From NCBI GenBank assembly GCA_963697965.1, contig OY969108.1, forward strand, positions 1,302,001 through 1,366,000: a stretch of 64,000 nt of DNA, in the 5' to 3' direction. The notes beneath the pieces were generated by a model. It was not told the origin of the DNA and searched no databases. It saw only the letters and a program-made list of their open reading frames with translations. The DNA is from JAPLJC01 sp963697965. Its GTDB lineage: Bacteria; Desulfobacterota; Desulfobaccia; Desulfobaccales; 0-14-0-80-60-11. Positions 37,384-46,327 of this stretch are shown piece after piece; within the stretch, counting starts at the first letter, position 1, and the number at the start of each line of letters is the position of its first letter. The position numbers were made by a program, and so were the translations under genes.

Positions 37384-38361
37384 ATGAAGTCAATTATACT
37401 TTCAACTGGCTATTATGTGCCTGATCAAATTATTTATAATGATGACCTTAAACAATTTTCCAAAAAGCTCCTTCCAATGATAGCGTCCAAAACCGGTGTT
37501 AAGGCGAGAAGGTTTGTCCGAAATGACATGTGCACATCAGACATAGCCATAATTGCGGGCATCAACTGCCTAAAAAATATTAACTTTAATCCTTTGTCCT
37601 TAGATGCGATTATTTTGGCCACATCTTCACCTGATAGGTTTCAACCGGCAACCGCCACACGGGTTCAAGATGGTATGGGGGCATTGAATGCTTTTGCCTT
37701 TGATATTAATTCCGTTTGCTCCGGGGGGATTTTTGCCCTCGCCGTAGCCGACTCATTTATTCGAGCGGGTTTATACGAGAATATTCTTGTTATAGCCGCT
37801 GAAATTTATTCGAAGTTTTTAGACCCGACAGATTTTTCAACCTTTCCATATTTTGGAGATGGTGCTGGTTCAGTGTTATTGTCATCTTCACGGGATTCAA
37901 ATAAGGGAATCGTCTTTACTAAGTTAAAAACTGATGGGTCGAAGGCAGATGTTATACAAGTCCCTGCAGGGGGTACTATGTTACCATATTCTAAATCCCA
38001 AAATCCTAAGGATATTTTTTTTAAAATGATAGGGCGAGAAGTATATAATTTTGCAGTAGATAAAGGCGCGGAAATTATTAACGAGGTTTTAAATGAAGTA
38101 AATATTGATAAAAGCGAATTGCGCTTTGTAGTTCCCCATCAGGCTAATATTAATATTATAAAGAATATTGCGGATAAATTAGAAATAGATATTAATAAGT
38201 TCTTCATTAATCTTGATAAGTATGGCAACACAGCCGCTGCATCGGTACTTATTGCATTGCACGAGTTATTACATGCTAATTCTTTACAGAAAGGCGATTT
38301 AGTTATGTTGGTGGCGTTCGGGGGAGGATTGTTTTGGGGGGCCACATTATTAAAATTTTGA
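37384..38361 (+). CDS. 3-oxoacyl-ACP synthase III (FabH-like)
   Basis: 325 residues with an intact catalytic triad: Cys112 in INSVCSGGIFAL, His252 in VVPHQANINII and Asn282 in DKYGNTAAAS. The product is a thiolase-fold condensing enzyme. Its place next to a dedicated acyl carrier protein and a GNAT-like protein inside a glycan locus suggests that it makes a special acyl group for decorating a sugar. A role in primary fatty-acid synthesis is less likely. AT-rich like its neighbours. Confidence 0.87.
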   Translation: MKSIILSTGYYVPDQIIYNDDLKQFSKKLLPMIASKTGVKARRFVRNDMCTSDIAIIAGINCLKNINFNPLSLDAIILATSSPDRFQPATATRVQDGMGALNAFAFDINSVCSGGIFALAVADSFIRAGLYENILVIAAEIYSKFLDPTDFSTFPYFGDGAGSVLLSSSRDSNKGIVFTKLKTDGSKADVIQVPAGGTMLPYSKSQNPKDIFFKMIGREVYNFAVDKGAEIINEVLNEVNIDKSELRFVVPHQANINIIKNIADKLEIDINKFFINLDKYGNTAAASVLIALHELLHANSLQKGDLVMLVAFGGGLFWGATLLKF

Positions 38362-38400
38362 AATATCATGGATTTAATTTTTCTGGGAGGATAACATAAT

Positions 38401-38709
38401 ATGATATCGACATATGAAAAGGTAATTTCCCTGGTGCTTAAAGGAATTACGGAAATAAATCAACAATTGCTTCCCGAACAAAGAATAGACGCGTCTCCGG
38501 AAACAATTTTAATGGGAAGGGAAGCCAAACTTGATTCAATGGGGTTGCTTTCACTACTAATTGTGGTCGAGGGGGAAATTGCGAGCGATTTTGGTATTGA
38601 ATTTACGTTGGTTGATGATAATAGCGTCCTTGATGAAAATATTCTGAAAAATGTAGGGTCGTTGGCTAACTACATTACGGAAATGGTGAATAAAGAAAGA
38701 CCTGATTGA
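38401..38709 (+). CDS. Acyl carrier protein
   Basis: 102 residues, acidic and helical. The phosphopantetheine attachment site is Ser46 in AKLDSMGLLSLL, with an L after the DSM as in ACPs of specialised pathways. A GGGAGG ribosome site is upstream. It lies 39 bases after the KAS III gene and 35 bases before the GNAT-like gene, so the three look like one acyl-transfer unit. Confidence 0.85.
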   Translation: MISTYEKVISLVLKGITEINQQLLPEQRIDASPETILMGREAKLDSMGLLSLLIVVEGEIASDFGIEFTLVDDNSVLDENILKNVGSLANYITEMVNKERPD

Positions 38710-38744
38710 ACTGATGCTATTGTAGCTTTTGGGGGTTATTGATT

Positions 38745-39605
38745 ATGAGCAAGGTAACCAAGGTATATCAAAGCGATTTTGAAAAGGTTTATGAACTAAT
38801 TCAGATATTTTTTCCTAATACTTTGAAGGAAACGTGGAGGCGCTTATTCATGGATCTCTGGGAGAGGCCAGAAGATTATTTCGGTTACGCTATTGTAGAC
38901 GGTAGTAATGTGGTTGGCTTTATCGCGACCATATTTAGCCAAAGAGAAGTAAATGGGAAAAGATACAAGTTTTGTAATTTGTCCACCTGGGTTGTGAGAA
39001 AAGAATATAGAAATGAGAGTATTGCACTTATTTTCCCTATTTTAAAATTAAAGGATCATACCGTAACAAACTTTAGTGCCATACCAGGGGCGAATCAAAT
39101 CCTTAGGAAAATTGGTTTTAAATCCCTTGCAAATTATCGAAAAATGATAATACCTGTACCTAGTATAAAGTCGATCATTTGTGGGGGTTGTGAATTAGTA
39201 TCTGGCGAAGAAGTTACTAAGATTTTAAATGATGATGATCTTAAAATATATAATGATCATAGCCAATTTGCTTGTGAGCATCTTGTTATCAACTCTGGAG
39301 ATGCTTATACATATATTATTATGCGGAAGAGGACAAAAAAGGTATTTAATCTCAGTTTCGCTATTGGAGATATATACTATATTAGTCATAAGAAGGTATT
39401 TTTAATGTATTTTGATAATATTAAATATTATTGTGCTCAGAAATTTAGATTATCTGCTATCATGATAATTGATACATATGTGCCTGAATATCAATCGCTG
39501 TTTTCTCTTAATCGCCCTGGCGAAGGACTTTTGTATCGATCTGGTCAGCTGACGCCAAGTGATATCGATTCATTATATTCGGAAAATTTTCTATTGAATT
39601 TTTAA
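38745..39605 (+). CDS. GNAT-like N-acyltransferase
   Basis: 286 residues. The N-terminal half follows the GNAT layout: YFGYAIVDGSNVVGFIATIF, then NLSTWVVRKEYRNESIALIFP and a central strand. The C-terminal half is not recognisable. The GGGGG upstream supports ATG 38745. With KAS III and ACP adjacent, the natural guess is that it moves the acyl group from ACP to an amino sugar. That is inference. Confidence 0.65.
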   Translation: MSKVTKVYQSDFEKVYELIQIFFPNTLKETWRRLFMDLWERPEDYFGYAIVDGSNVVGFIATIFSQREVNGKRYKFCNLSTWVVRKEYRNESIALIFPILKLKDHTVTNFSAIPGANQILRKIGFKSLANYRKMIIPVPSIKSIICGGCELVSGEEVTKILNDDDLKIYNDHSQFACEHLVINSGDAYTYIIMRKRTKKVFNLSFAIGDIYYISHKKVFLMYFDNIKYYCAQKFRLSAIMIIDTYVPEYQSLFSLNRPGEGLLYRSGQLTPSDIDSLYSENFLLNF

Positions 39606-39930
39606 ATCATTACGCTGGGGACAATGCCAGGACTGTCGGTTTTTCCGATGGATCAGGTTGCTGACCGAAGCAGTTTAAACTAGTTTGGCATCGAGCTTCA
39701 CCTGAGGTGTTTGGGATTGTGGATAAAGAAATTATGAAAGAGCGATGGGAATGGGGAGGTTCCTGCGAGCTTGATTCGAAGCGGTTTTTGCTGTTTTTGG
39801 GCGTCGATTAGGAAGAGAATCTTACTCCAAGTGTCAGCCCAGGGCATTTGGGGCGGGTCCTTTATTAGCTCTGATAGTATCGTGGAATATTCTTAGGGGC
39901 GATCGTGATTTTACAGGAGAAGGAGCTGCC
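39606..39930 (+). other. Intergenic stretch without a recognisable gene
   Basis: A short frame ending near 39811 reads WEWGGSCELDSKRFLLFLGVD and could be the worn end of a lost gene, but I cannot identify it. GC content rises sharply here, marking the end of the AT-rich block. Confidence 0.4.
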
Positions 39931-42633
39931 ATGAAGTTATTTTCCGAAAAGGCCGTCTTGCTGCTACTGGCTGCCGGCTGCTGGCTGCTGGCTACCGGTT
40001 CAACTGCTTGGGCGGCCAACCCCTTTTCCAACCCCGGCATGGAGGCTGGCGTTTCGCTAACTACCGGTTCCTTAGAAAATGTCTGGCAGCCGATGGGGAA
40101 CAATTATAGCTCAGCGATATATACTTGGGACGCTACTGTTTCCCATTCGGGAACACACTCACTGAAAGTCCAGGGTGTCGGAAACGTTGGCGATGGCAAC
40201 CCGGCTGGCTGGACACAGTTCGCCCCCTGCACGCCGGGGGTGAAATACAGCACCGGGGTATGGGTCTTAACCCAATCGGCCTACTCTCCAGGTTGGATCG
40301 GAGGCCCGAGTTCCGTCACGATGAACATTTCCTTCCTGGATTCAGGACTAAACGGGGTCGGCGGCACTTATGGCATAGCTGCCTATGTAACTGATTCCAT
40401 GCGGACTCTCGCTGGCTGGACCTACCTTCCCATTGCCGATGTCGTCACCCCGGCTGGTGCGAGTTTTATATCTATTGGTTTGGGAGGCGTCTTTCAGGAT
40501 ACCTCTATAATTTGGTTTGATGATGTGGTCTGCAATCCCGTTTCCTGGGCCGGGGTGGTAAGGCCCACTCAGCTATTCCAGAAAAGCGCTAGTTCCGTGG
40601 TTTGGGCTGAACATCAGAATGCCGATGTTCTCCAAACCGATGCTGCCCCTTCCGGCAGCGTTCCGGGAAGCCCCCTGCAACTGCTAACAGCGGTTCAGGG
40701 AGAGAGGACGGCCTTTCAACTGGTGGTGCAGCCTATCGGCACCGGTTGGACCAATACGACTATCACTCAGGGGTCGTGGTCGGGGCCGTCTGCCGCCCCG
40801 GGTTCGGTGGAGGTTGACCATGTGCTCTATGTAAGCATCCCGGCTGCTGTCTCCGGCTCCAATGACCGGGGCGGCCTGATCCCCGACCCCATGCCGGTGG
40901 AGCAGGGCGTCACCCTGGCGGCGGGCGTCAACTCACCCTGGATGATCAACGTGGACGTGCCGCTGGGAACCACGCCGGGGGTCTATATCTGCACCTTTTC
41001 TGTGAACAATAACGGCACCCTTGTTGCTAGTGTGCCAGTCCAACTTACCGTGCTGAACTGCTCTATCCCAGCCACTCCGACTTTCTGGAACATCGGCAAC
41101 ATCAATGGCTCTCTCTTTACTTTTGAAGACCCGGCCAATAACAAGAACCACGTTCAAATCATTAAGAATTATATAAACAATTGCAAAATTTACCGGTGCA
41201 ATCCGGGCGGTGCTTATGCCGGGTTGGAGAATCAGGATGCTGATCCTCCCGGTTCTACGGGTACCTCCTTCTCCGATTCACTTAGCGGCAGCACCGTTAC
41301 TGTCAGCGGCCTGGCCAATTCCGAAACCCTGTGGGCCTATATGGCAAGGTTGGGAATGGCCGACTGGCCGGTGCGGGGCAACTTCGGCGGGGCAGGTGGG
41401 GCTTGGGTCTCACTCGGCTTTGCCGGTCAGGGCGGCCCGACGCAGTTCACCGATTCGACCAATACCCAATACACTTCCGCCTTTGCCAACATCGCCACCC
41501 AGCAATTAACTCAGATTCAAGCCGCCAGAAAGTCACAAGGGCTGGGGCCGTGGCTTTATTATTTCAATGATGAGGTAGGAGATATTTATACTCAACCTGG
41601 CATTAATTCCTACAAGACCATGATTAATTTTATGAAGTCCATCGACCCGACAATCCGGTTCTGCATGGCGGCGGTGCCTTCCCCGCAGCTTATCCCCTAT
41701 GTGGACTTCGTGGCCAGGGTGGATAACCGGATAATGTGGACTGACCTGGACCATCAACAAATGTCCCAGAATATGGCCGGGATTTACCCGAATAGCTGGG
41801 CTGGCCCGCAAAGATCCGCCATTAAATACCGCCTGTGGATGTGGGCTGCCTGGAACACCGGCTACCGGGGGGTGCTGTGGTGGGCCTTATCTGGGTGGAC
41901 GCAGTGGGGTAATCCATCGGTTACGAATCCTTGGGACGGCAACTTTGAAGGCCCCACGATGCTCTATCCTCCCCGCTGTCCAATAGTCGTCAGGGGCACT
42001 CTGACCCCGAATGTGGCCGGGACTTTCACCTATGCGGGTATGGCTAAAGGTCGTCTGTATTACCAGAACGGGACCGAATACCTTTCCTCAGACGGCACCA
42101 ACTGGTTTATCTCAAACGCCATCGGCGGGGCCGGAACCGGAGCCTATTGGCAAGTTGTCCCGGTCAACGGCGCATATACCCCCGTGGGTGGTGGGTCTTG
42201 GAATGCCTCCGGAGGGGCCACGGGGACGTTGACCACAGCTTATGCCGCCGCATCTGAAAACGGCCCCATCAGTTCGACCCGCTGGGCGGCGGTGCGCCAG
42301 GGATTGCAGGACGTGGAGCTGTTTCAAAAACTCCAGACCTTGATTAATAACCTCCGGGGCATCGCCAGCAGCACCGACTTGACCAATGCGGCTTCGGCTT
42401 TGGCCGCAGTTGGCACTACCGCCAGCCATGTCCCACAAGGGCTGAACGGCGATTATTGGGACGAGTTCGGCACCTATGACTACGCCGCCATCGAGACGGT
42501 TCGGACCAATGTCATCAACAGCATCATTACGTTGGAAGGATATCCCACCGCTCATCCACAAAAAAGAGTTAGGCATTCAAGTAAGATAGGTGGGGAGTCT
42601 GGCGTAGGCAAGACTGCAGGGGCACAGCATTAA
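39931..42633 (+). CDS. Secreted protein with DUF4091-type glycoside-hydrolase-like domain
   Basis: 900 residues with a signal peptide (LLLLAAGCWLLATGSTAWA-A). An N-terminal beta-sandwich (about 30-200) resembles a carbohydrate-binding module. Next comes a second sandwich (LVVQPIG...VPLGTTPGVY) and a large alpha/beta region with many Trp (YRLWMWAAWNTGYRGVLWWAL). The last part has TRWAAVRQGLQDVELFQKL, the typical end of DUF4091 proteins. It has no sorting tail. It may trim or modify the exported polymer outside the cell. The function is inferred from domain type. Confidence 0.68.
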   Translation: MKLFSEKAVLLLLAAGCWLLATGSTAWAANPFSNPGMEAGVSLTTGSLENVWQPMGNNYSSAIYTWDATVSHSGTHSLKVQGVGNVGDGNPAGWTQFAPCTPGVKYSTGVWVLTQSAYSPGWIGGPSSVTMNISFLDSGLNGVGGTYGIAAYVTDSMRTLAGWTYLPIADVVTPAGASFISIGLGGVFQDTSIIWFDDVVCNPVSWAGVVRPTQLFQKSASSVVWAEHQNADVLQTDAAPSGSVPGSPLQLLTAVQGERTAFQLVVQPIGTGWTNTTITQGSWSGPSAAPGSVEVDHVLYVSIPAAVSGSNDRGGLIPDPMPVEQGVTLAAGVNSPWMINVDVPLGTTPGVYICTFSVNNNGTLVASVPVQLTVLNCSIPATPTFWNIGNINGSLFTFEDPANNKNHVQIIKNYINNCKIYRCNPGGAYAGLENQDADPPGSTGTSFSDSLSGSTVTVSGLANSETLWAYMARLGMADWPVRGNFGGAGGAWVSLGFAGQGGPTQFTDSTNTQYTSAFANIATQQLTQIQAARKSQGLGPWLYYFNDEVGDIYTQPGINSYKTMINFMKSIDPTIRFCMAAVPSPQLIPYVDFVARVDNRIMWTDLDHQQMSQNMAGIYPNSWAGPQRSAIKYRLWMWAAWNTGYRGVLWWALSGWTQWGNPSVTNPWDGNFEGPTMLYPPRCPIVVRGTLTPNVAGTFTYAGMAKGRLYYQNGTEYLSSDGTNWFISNAIGGAGTGAYWQVVPVNGAYTPVGGGSWNASGGATGTLTTAYAAASENGPISSTRWAAVRQGLQDVELFQKLQTLINNLRGIASSTDLTNAASALAAVGTTASHVPQGLNGDYWDEFGTYDYAAIETVRTNVINSIITLEGYPTAHPQKRVRHSSKIGGESGVGKTAGAQH

Positions 42634-42777
42634 GAAACAGCGAGGATGATAATTTGGGCGCCATCTCTGCTCCCATTGCAGCAGAAAGGAATTCGTCTGC
42701 CACTGCTGCGGCAAGTTGCCCCCTAATTGGGTGGAGGGAGATACCCCGTCCCTGGTTACGCCCTGGAACAGATTTAG

Positions 42778-42876
42778 GCCGAGGCCGGTGGGCAGCCGGT
42801 GACCATGACCAGCGGCTACCGCTGCGTCTTCCATAACCGGGAGGTGGGCGGAGCCGGCAACCTGCACCTTTTTTAG
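42778..42876 (+). pseudogene. Peptidase M15 fragment
   Basis: The frame from about 42781 reads GQPVTMTSGYRCVFHNREVG and continues GAGNLHLF before a TAG. It matches the metal-binding core of M15 peptidases (TSGYR-x-HN-x-VGGA-x-S-HL), but the Ser-x-His segment is altered and both ends are gone. The rest of 42634-43093 has no intact gene. Confidence 0.65.
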
Positions 42877-43093
42877 GCAAGGCCCCGACGCGCGCCTGGC
42901 CGGCCAAAGCCTGCGGCAGATATAGGAGCTGGCCCTCAGCAAGCCTGCCTTTGCCAACGGGGGCATCGGCCACTACCCCAGCACACTCCTCAGATGAGGG
43001 CTCCATTTGGTTTGATGCCTGTATCGAAGAAAGCAATTGTTCACCGGTCCAAGAATATTGGGAAAATATTAATTAATCGGAAGTGATATTAAA

Positions 43094-44269
43094 TTGATAT
43101 TAATACATATCACTACTATCCCAGAAACGCTGAATTTTTTCAGAGGGCAGATCGGTTTCTTAAAAGAGCATGGATTCGAAGTGCAAGCAGTTTCTTCGCC
43201 AGGACTGGAGCTCGAAGAAGTGGCGAGGAGAGAAAATATCGAAGTACATGCGATTCCCATGGCTCGCAGGGTTACCCCGTTGAGGGACTTGGGGGCTTTG
43301 ATTAAAATGGTTCGCCTCTTCCGGGTAGTAAAACCCACAGTGGTTCACGCGCACACGCCCAAGGGAGGCCTTTTAGGAGTGCTGGGAGCTTGCCTTGCGG
43401 GCGTACCAGTCATTTTTTACACAATTCATGGGCTGCCCTTTGCGACGGCATCAGGCTTCAGACGCTGGGTACTATACCTTTCGGAGTGGCTTGCATGTCG
43501 AGGCGCACACCAGATTCTTGCCGTGAGCAAAGCAAACATGCAGTTAGCGATATCCAAAGGACTTTGCCCAAAAGGGAAAATTGACATTATCGCTTCCGGG
43601 AGCGTTAGTGGAGTGGATGTTGAAGGCCGGTTCAACCCGGCAAGGTTGTCCCATGGGGTACGTGAAAAAATAAGAAACTTTTATAAAATTCCCGAGAGCG
43701 CATTGGTGATCGGTTATGTGGGCAGGATTGTGCGAGATAAGGGGATTACGGAACTGGCAGCTGTCTGGCAGCAATTGCGAAGGAGGCATCCAGACCTTTA
43801 TCTTTTCTTAATCGGGCCGGAAGAGCCTCACGATCCTATACCCCGAAAGACTAAAGAGGTGCTTGAGGCAGATGCGAGAGTCATCTTTACTGGTTCTATG
43901 AGAGAGCCAGAAGAGTTATATACAGCCATGGACATTCTGGTTCTGCCTACCTATCGGGAGGGGTTCCCGATTGTTCCTCTGGAAGCCGCAGCCATGCAAT
44001 TACCGGTAGTGGCCACTTGGGTGGATGGATGCCGGGAAGCCGTTATTAATGGAATTACCGGACTTCTGGTTCCGCCCAAAGACACCGAGAAACTGGCCGC
44101 TGCCCTGGAGGTTTTGATCAAAGACCCGGATTTGAGAAAATTAATGGGAATGGCTGGCAGAGAAAGGGTGCTCCGGGAATTTAAACCCGAAAATATTTGG
44201 AAAAGTTTGTATGGGAAATATATCGAGCTAATTAATAAAAAAGGTATATTGGAAAAGGGTCCCTGTTAA
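43094..44269 (+). CDS. Family 4 glycosyltransferase
   Basis: 391 residues, GT-B fold. HITTIPETLNFFRGQIGFL is typical of WbpT/WlaE-like enzymes that act on HexNAc; then HAHTPKGGLLG, FYTIHGLPF, IGYVGRIVRDKGITELA and LPTYREGFPIVPLEAAA. It starts at TTG with GGAAGTGA upstream. It is separated from the main cluster by the DUF4091 gene. Confidence 0.87.
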   Translation: MILIHITTIPETLNFFRGQIGFLKEHGFEVQAVSSPGLELEEVARRENIEVHAIPMARRVTPLRDLGALIKMVRLFRVVKPTVVHAHTPKGGLLGVLGACLAGVPVIFYTIHGLPFATASGFRRWVLYLSEWLACRGAHQILAVSKANMQLAISKGLCPKGKIDIIASGSVSGVDVEGRFNPARLSHGVREKIRNFYKIPESALVIGYVGRIVRDKGITELAAVWQQLRRRHPDLYLFLIGPEEPHDPIPRKTKEVLEADARVIFTGSMREPEELYTAMDILVLPTYREGFPIVPLEAAAMQLPVVATWVDGCREAVINGITGLLVPPKDTEKLAAALEVLIKDPDLRKLMGMAGRERVLREFKPENIWKSLYGKYIELINKKGILEKGPC

Positions 44270-44617
44270 GGGGATATTCCGGGCGATGAGATAACCAGTT
44301 AAATTTAGACAGAGCTTCTCATCGCAATTAGACGATGCCCTAAGTGGTTATTGGGGTAACCCGGCGAAACTCTTGATTTTCTGAAGGTATGTCCTTGCAG
44401 GGGCAGGCCTGTCAAGTGGGGGAAGCCGTGAACCAGGGCGCATGAATAACTGCTATGATCCATCATTTATGGTAAAATAAAAACTTCCCATATTCAGACT
44501 ATATCTACAATTTTGAGGCTTTGGGGATAACACTCTGGTTTGGTAAGTAATCTGGCAATTGTGTCTCATGAATGGATTACAACTTTGCTAAAAATGATTA
44601 AAAAATAGTTCAATATA

Positions 44618-44645
44618 TCAGTTATTAGGCCTTTGGGCCTTTAAA
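44618..44645 (-). pseudogene. Displaced last codons of TPR paralogue A
   Basis: On the minus strand the bases read LKAQRPNN then stop, matching the C-terminus LKAKRPNN of the paralogue at 49650. The flank beyond it (about 44470-44610) resembles the downstream flank of the paralogue at 51880. Paralogue A at 47.7 kb loses homology exactly at this codon, so about 3.1 kb now separates it from its own end. Confidence 0.72.
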
Positions 44646-44710
44646 CCGCAATTTTTCCCGCCCCACTGATAACCGTTGATCCTGGCAAGATACTCGCTAT
44701 AAATTGGAAA

Positions 44711-44743
44711 CAAAAAAGGCAGGGCCGTGGCTGACCCTGCCTT
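44711..44743 (-). terminator. Intrinsic terminator of the VPLPA-CTERM gene at 44786
   Basis: On the minus strand AGGCAGGG and CCCTGCCT enclose a 10-base loop and are followed by TTTTT. It lies about 40 bases after the stop codon. Confidence 0.85.
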
Positions 44744-44785
44744 GATTATTTACCCAAAGGGAAACCTGGTTAACCCTTATTGAAC

Positions 44786-45451
44786 CTACTCCAGCCCAGC
44801 ATCAAAGGCCGTCCTCTTCCTCCAGCCCAGCCCTACCAGGCCCAGCAGTCCGCCGCCCAGCAGCAGCCCCGTAGAGGGGACGGGGACTGTCCCCACCGGC
44901 ACACCGTTCGTATAAGTCCACTCCAGGACAGCAGGCGCACCGTCACACTCGTTATAGTTAACTGTGTAAGTATACGTCCCTGCGCTAGTCGCGGTGATAG
45001 TGAAGGGCGTGGTCTCAGCTCCCGTCGGACCTGGGGAGTCGACAACGTTGCCTATACCACCACTCAGTGTGATATTCACTCCGTCATCATGGGTGATATC
45101 AAAATTATTAGCTCCCGCATTAAGGTAGATTTGGCCTACAAGAGTGATATGGGTGTTATCCAAAGACGCAGTTGAGCTAAAGCTGTTAAGCGGGTTGGTG
45201 AAGTTTGAGGTGCCCAGGAACAAGGCAGGGGTGTAATCGGTTGAGCCGTTGCTGTTAAAATTGATCGCAGTAACGGTAAATAGTGCATTGGGGTCGCCGG
45301 AAAGGGTGGCAGTATTTACGTCGGCGCTATCAGAGGTGTCATCTTGCCAAATTTGGCCGCTGATCGTCGTTGTCGCATGTCCAGCCACAGCACCAAAAAT
45401 GATCAGTGCTGCCGCAACCAAAAAACATAGATACGCCTTGTGAATTCTCAT
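44786..45451 (-). CDS. VPLPA/PEP-CTERM sorted surface protein 1
   Basis: 221 residues: signal peptide (about 1-27), a beta-rich, Asn/Thr/Ser-rich body with a PA14-like YLNAGANNFDITHDDGVNITLSGG stretch, and the sorting tail. The tail is VPVPSTG, hydrophobic LLLGGGLLGLVGLG, then WRKR. It should be exported, cleaved by the exosortase at 20.5 kb and attached to the surface or matrix. An AAGGAGGG ribosome site precedes the start. Its leader carries a GEMM riboswitch with terminator. Confidence 0.87.
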   Translation of the reverse strand: MRIHKAYLCFLVAAALIIFGAVAGHATTTISGQIWQDDTSDSADVNTATLSGDPNALFTVTAINFNSNGSTDYTPALFLGTSNFTNPLNSFSSTASLDNTHITLVGQIYLNAGANNFDITHDDGVNITLSGGIGNVVDSPGPTGAETTPFTITATSAGTYTYTVNYNECDGAPAVLEWTYTNGVPVGTVPVPSTGLLLGGGLLGLVGLGWRKRTAFDAGLE

Positions 45452-45500
45452 CTGTTCCCTCCTTGGTTTATGGAATCATTTTGCCTAGTGAATGGTAAAT

Positions 45501-45542
45501 AAAAAACCGGGCTGCCTCTTTCAGTGTTTCAGGCAACCCGGC
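45501..45542 (-). terminator. Expression-platform terminator of riboswitch 1
   Basis: On the minus strand CCGGGTTGCCT pairs with AGGCAGCCCGG (one G-T wobble) and is followed by TTTTTT. The left arm is the 3' strand of the aptamer, so aptamer and terminator exclude each other. Ligand binding should therefore allow read-through (an ON switch). Confidence 0.82.
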
Positions 45543-45613
45543 TGTCTCTCGCGACCCAAAAGACCCGTAGCTTTCCGTCTCCGCTTCACAGCGGGTTTGG
45601 CTTTCTCTGTGCC
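45532..45613 (-). ncRNA. GEMM-I (cyclic di-GMP) riboswitch 1
   Basis: Minus strand: AAAGCCAAACC, stem CCGCT/AGCGG closed by a GUGA tetraloop, GACGGAAAGC, a second stem beginning ACGGGTC, then AGCCGGGTTGCC. With the numbering of the V. cholerae Vc2 aptamer (from memory), the ligand-contact bases G20, A47 and C92 are kept. The G21-C46 pair is replaced by C-G, a compensated change. G20 favours c-di-GMP over cyclic GMP-AMP. It lies between the promoter and the VPLPA-CTERM gene at 44786. Confidence 0.85.
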
Positions 45614-45616
45614 CTC

Positions 45617-45645
45617 TTTTTAATCATGATGGTTAAATCTGTCAA
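45617..45645 (-). promoter_or_regulatory. Promoter of the riboswitch 1 transcript
   Basis: Minus-strand TTGACA (45640-45645), a 17-base spacer and a weak TAAAAA -10 box (45617-45622), directly before the aptamer. The same box precedes the aptamer at 62177. Confidence 0.5.
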
Positions 45646-45965
45646 GCCCTTTTAGGAATTTTTAAAAACTTTTATGTTCATTATAAAAGGTCTGCCACAG
45701 GTTTTCCGTCCCTGCCCCGCCCGGTTCTGGCTTTTTGTATAAATTTCTTTAATCATAAATAATTACATGTCATTATTACATAATTTTGTATAGATAAATT
45801 TATTTATTGAAGCCAAAATCATGGTAGGAGATCGTTGGTTACTCAGGTTCACCTCTTAGGCCTCTTGTACCTGGAACGCCAGTTCTGGCGGTTAAAGAGG
45901 GAGAGTATTAGGGGGGATTTGCTCATAAAAAAGTTTCAGGTACTGCTATATCTCCGCAGTTCACC
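45640..45965 (-). repeat. Copy 2 of the dispersed ~310-bp repeat
   Basis: The reverse complement matches 2255-2565. It includes a degenerate half-aptamer (about 45702-45735) and CCTGTGGCAGACCTTTTATAATGAAC (45677-45702), which matches the end of the IS1595 transposase gene. It ends in the promoter of riboswitch 1. Confidence 0.7.
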
Positions 45966-46120
45966 ACCAGGCTTGTAGGGTGCTGATATGCACATCATAT
46001 ATTGATCTCTGACCCACCCTCGCCCCTTCTCTGCCGCACCCCGGGGGTGTTCCTATGGTCACAGGTTCCTAATCGACCGGCGAGAATTTTTCATCAAAAA
46101 ATATTTGGGCCGGCCCTATC

Positions 46121-46170
46121 CGAGATTATGCGGGAACCTTGGCCACCGCAGTCAAAAATGGTTTTGGGGA
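46121..46170 (-). repeat. Member of the ~50-bp dispersed repeat family
   Basis: Minus strand CCAAAACCATTTTTGACTGC and GCATAATCTCGG, as at 6091-6141 and 55774-55822. The surrounding 45970-46327 has no gene and lies between the repeat and the IS1380 element. Confidence 0.6.
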
Positions 46171-46327
46171 TACCTCTTCCCGTGTATAAACCCGGAAAGT
46201 TTTCTTTTTTTATAACCAAATTGTCTTGTGGAAGGCACGATAGCACAAATTTCGCTGAAAAAGTAATTTTTCCTAAATTTTTGGCATACCAACCCCTTTG
46301 CGGGCAGATTCTTTGAGGGTCTGCGGC

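Noticed and set aside
44780..45175. Plus-strand frame opposite the VPLPA-CTERM gene
   Set aside because: The minus-strand gene has a signal peptide, sorting tail, ribosome site and riboswitch; the plus frame has none.
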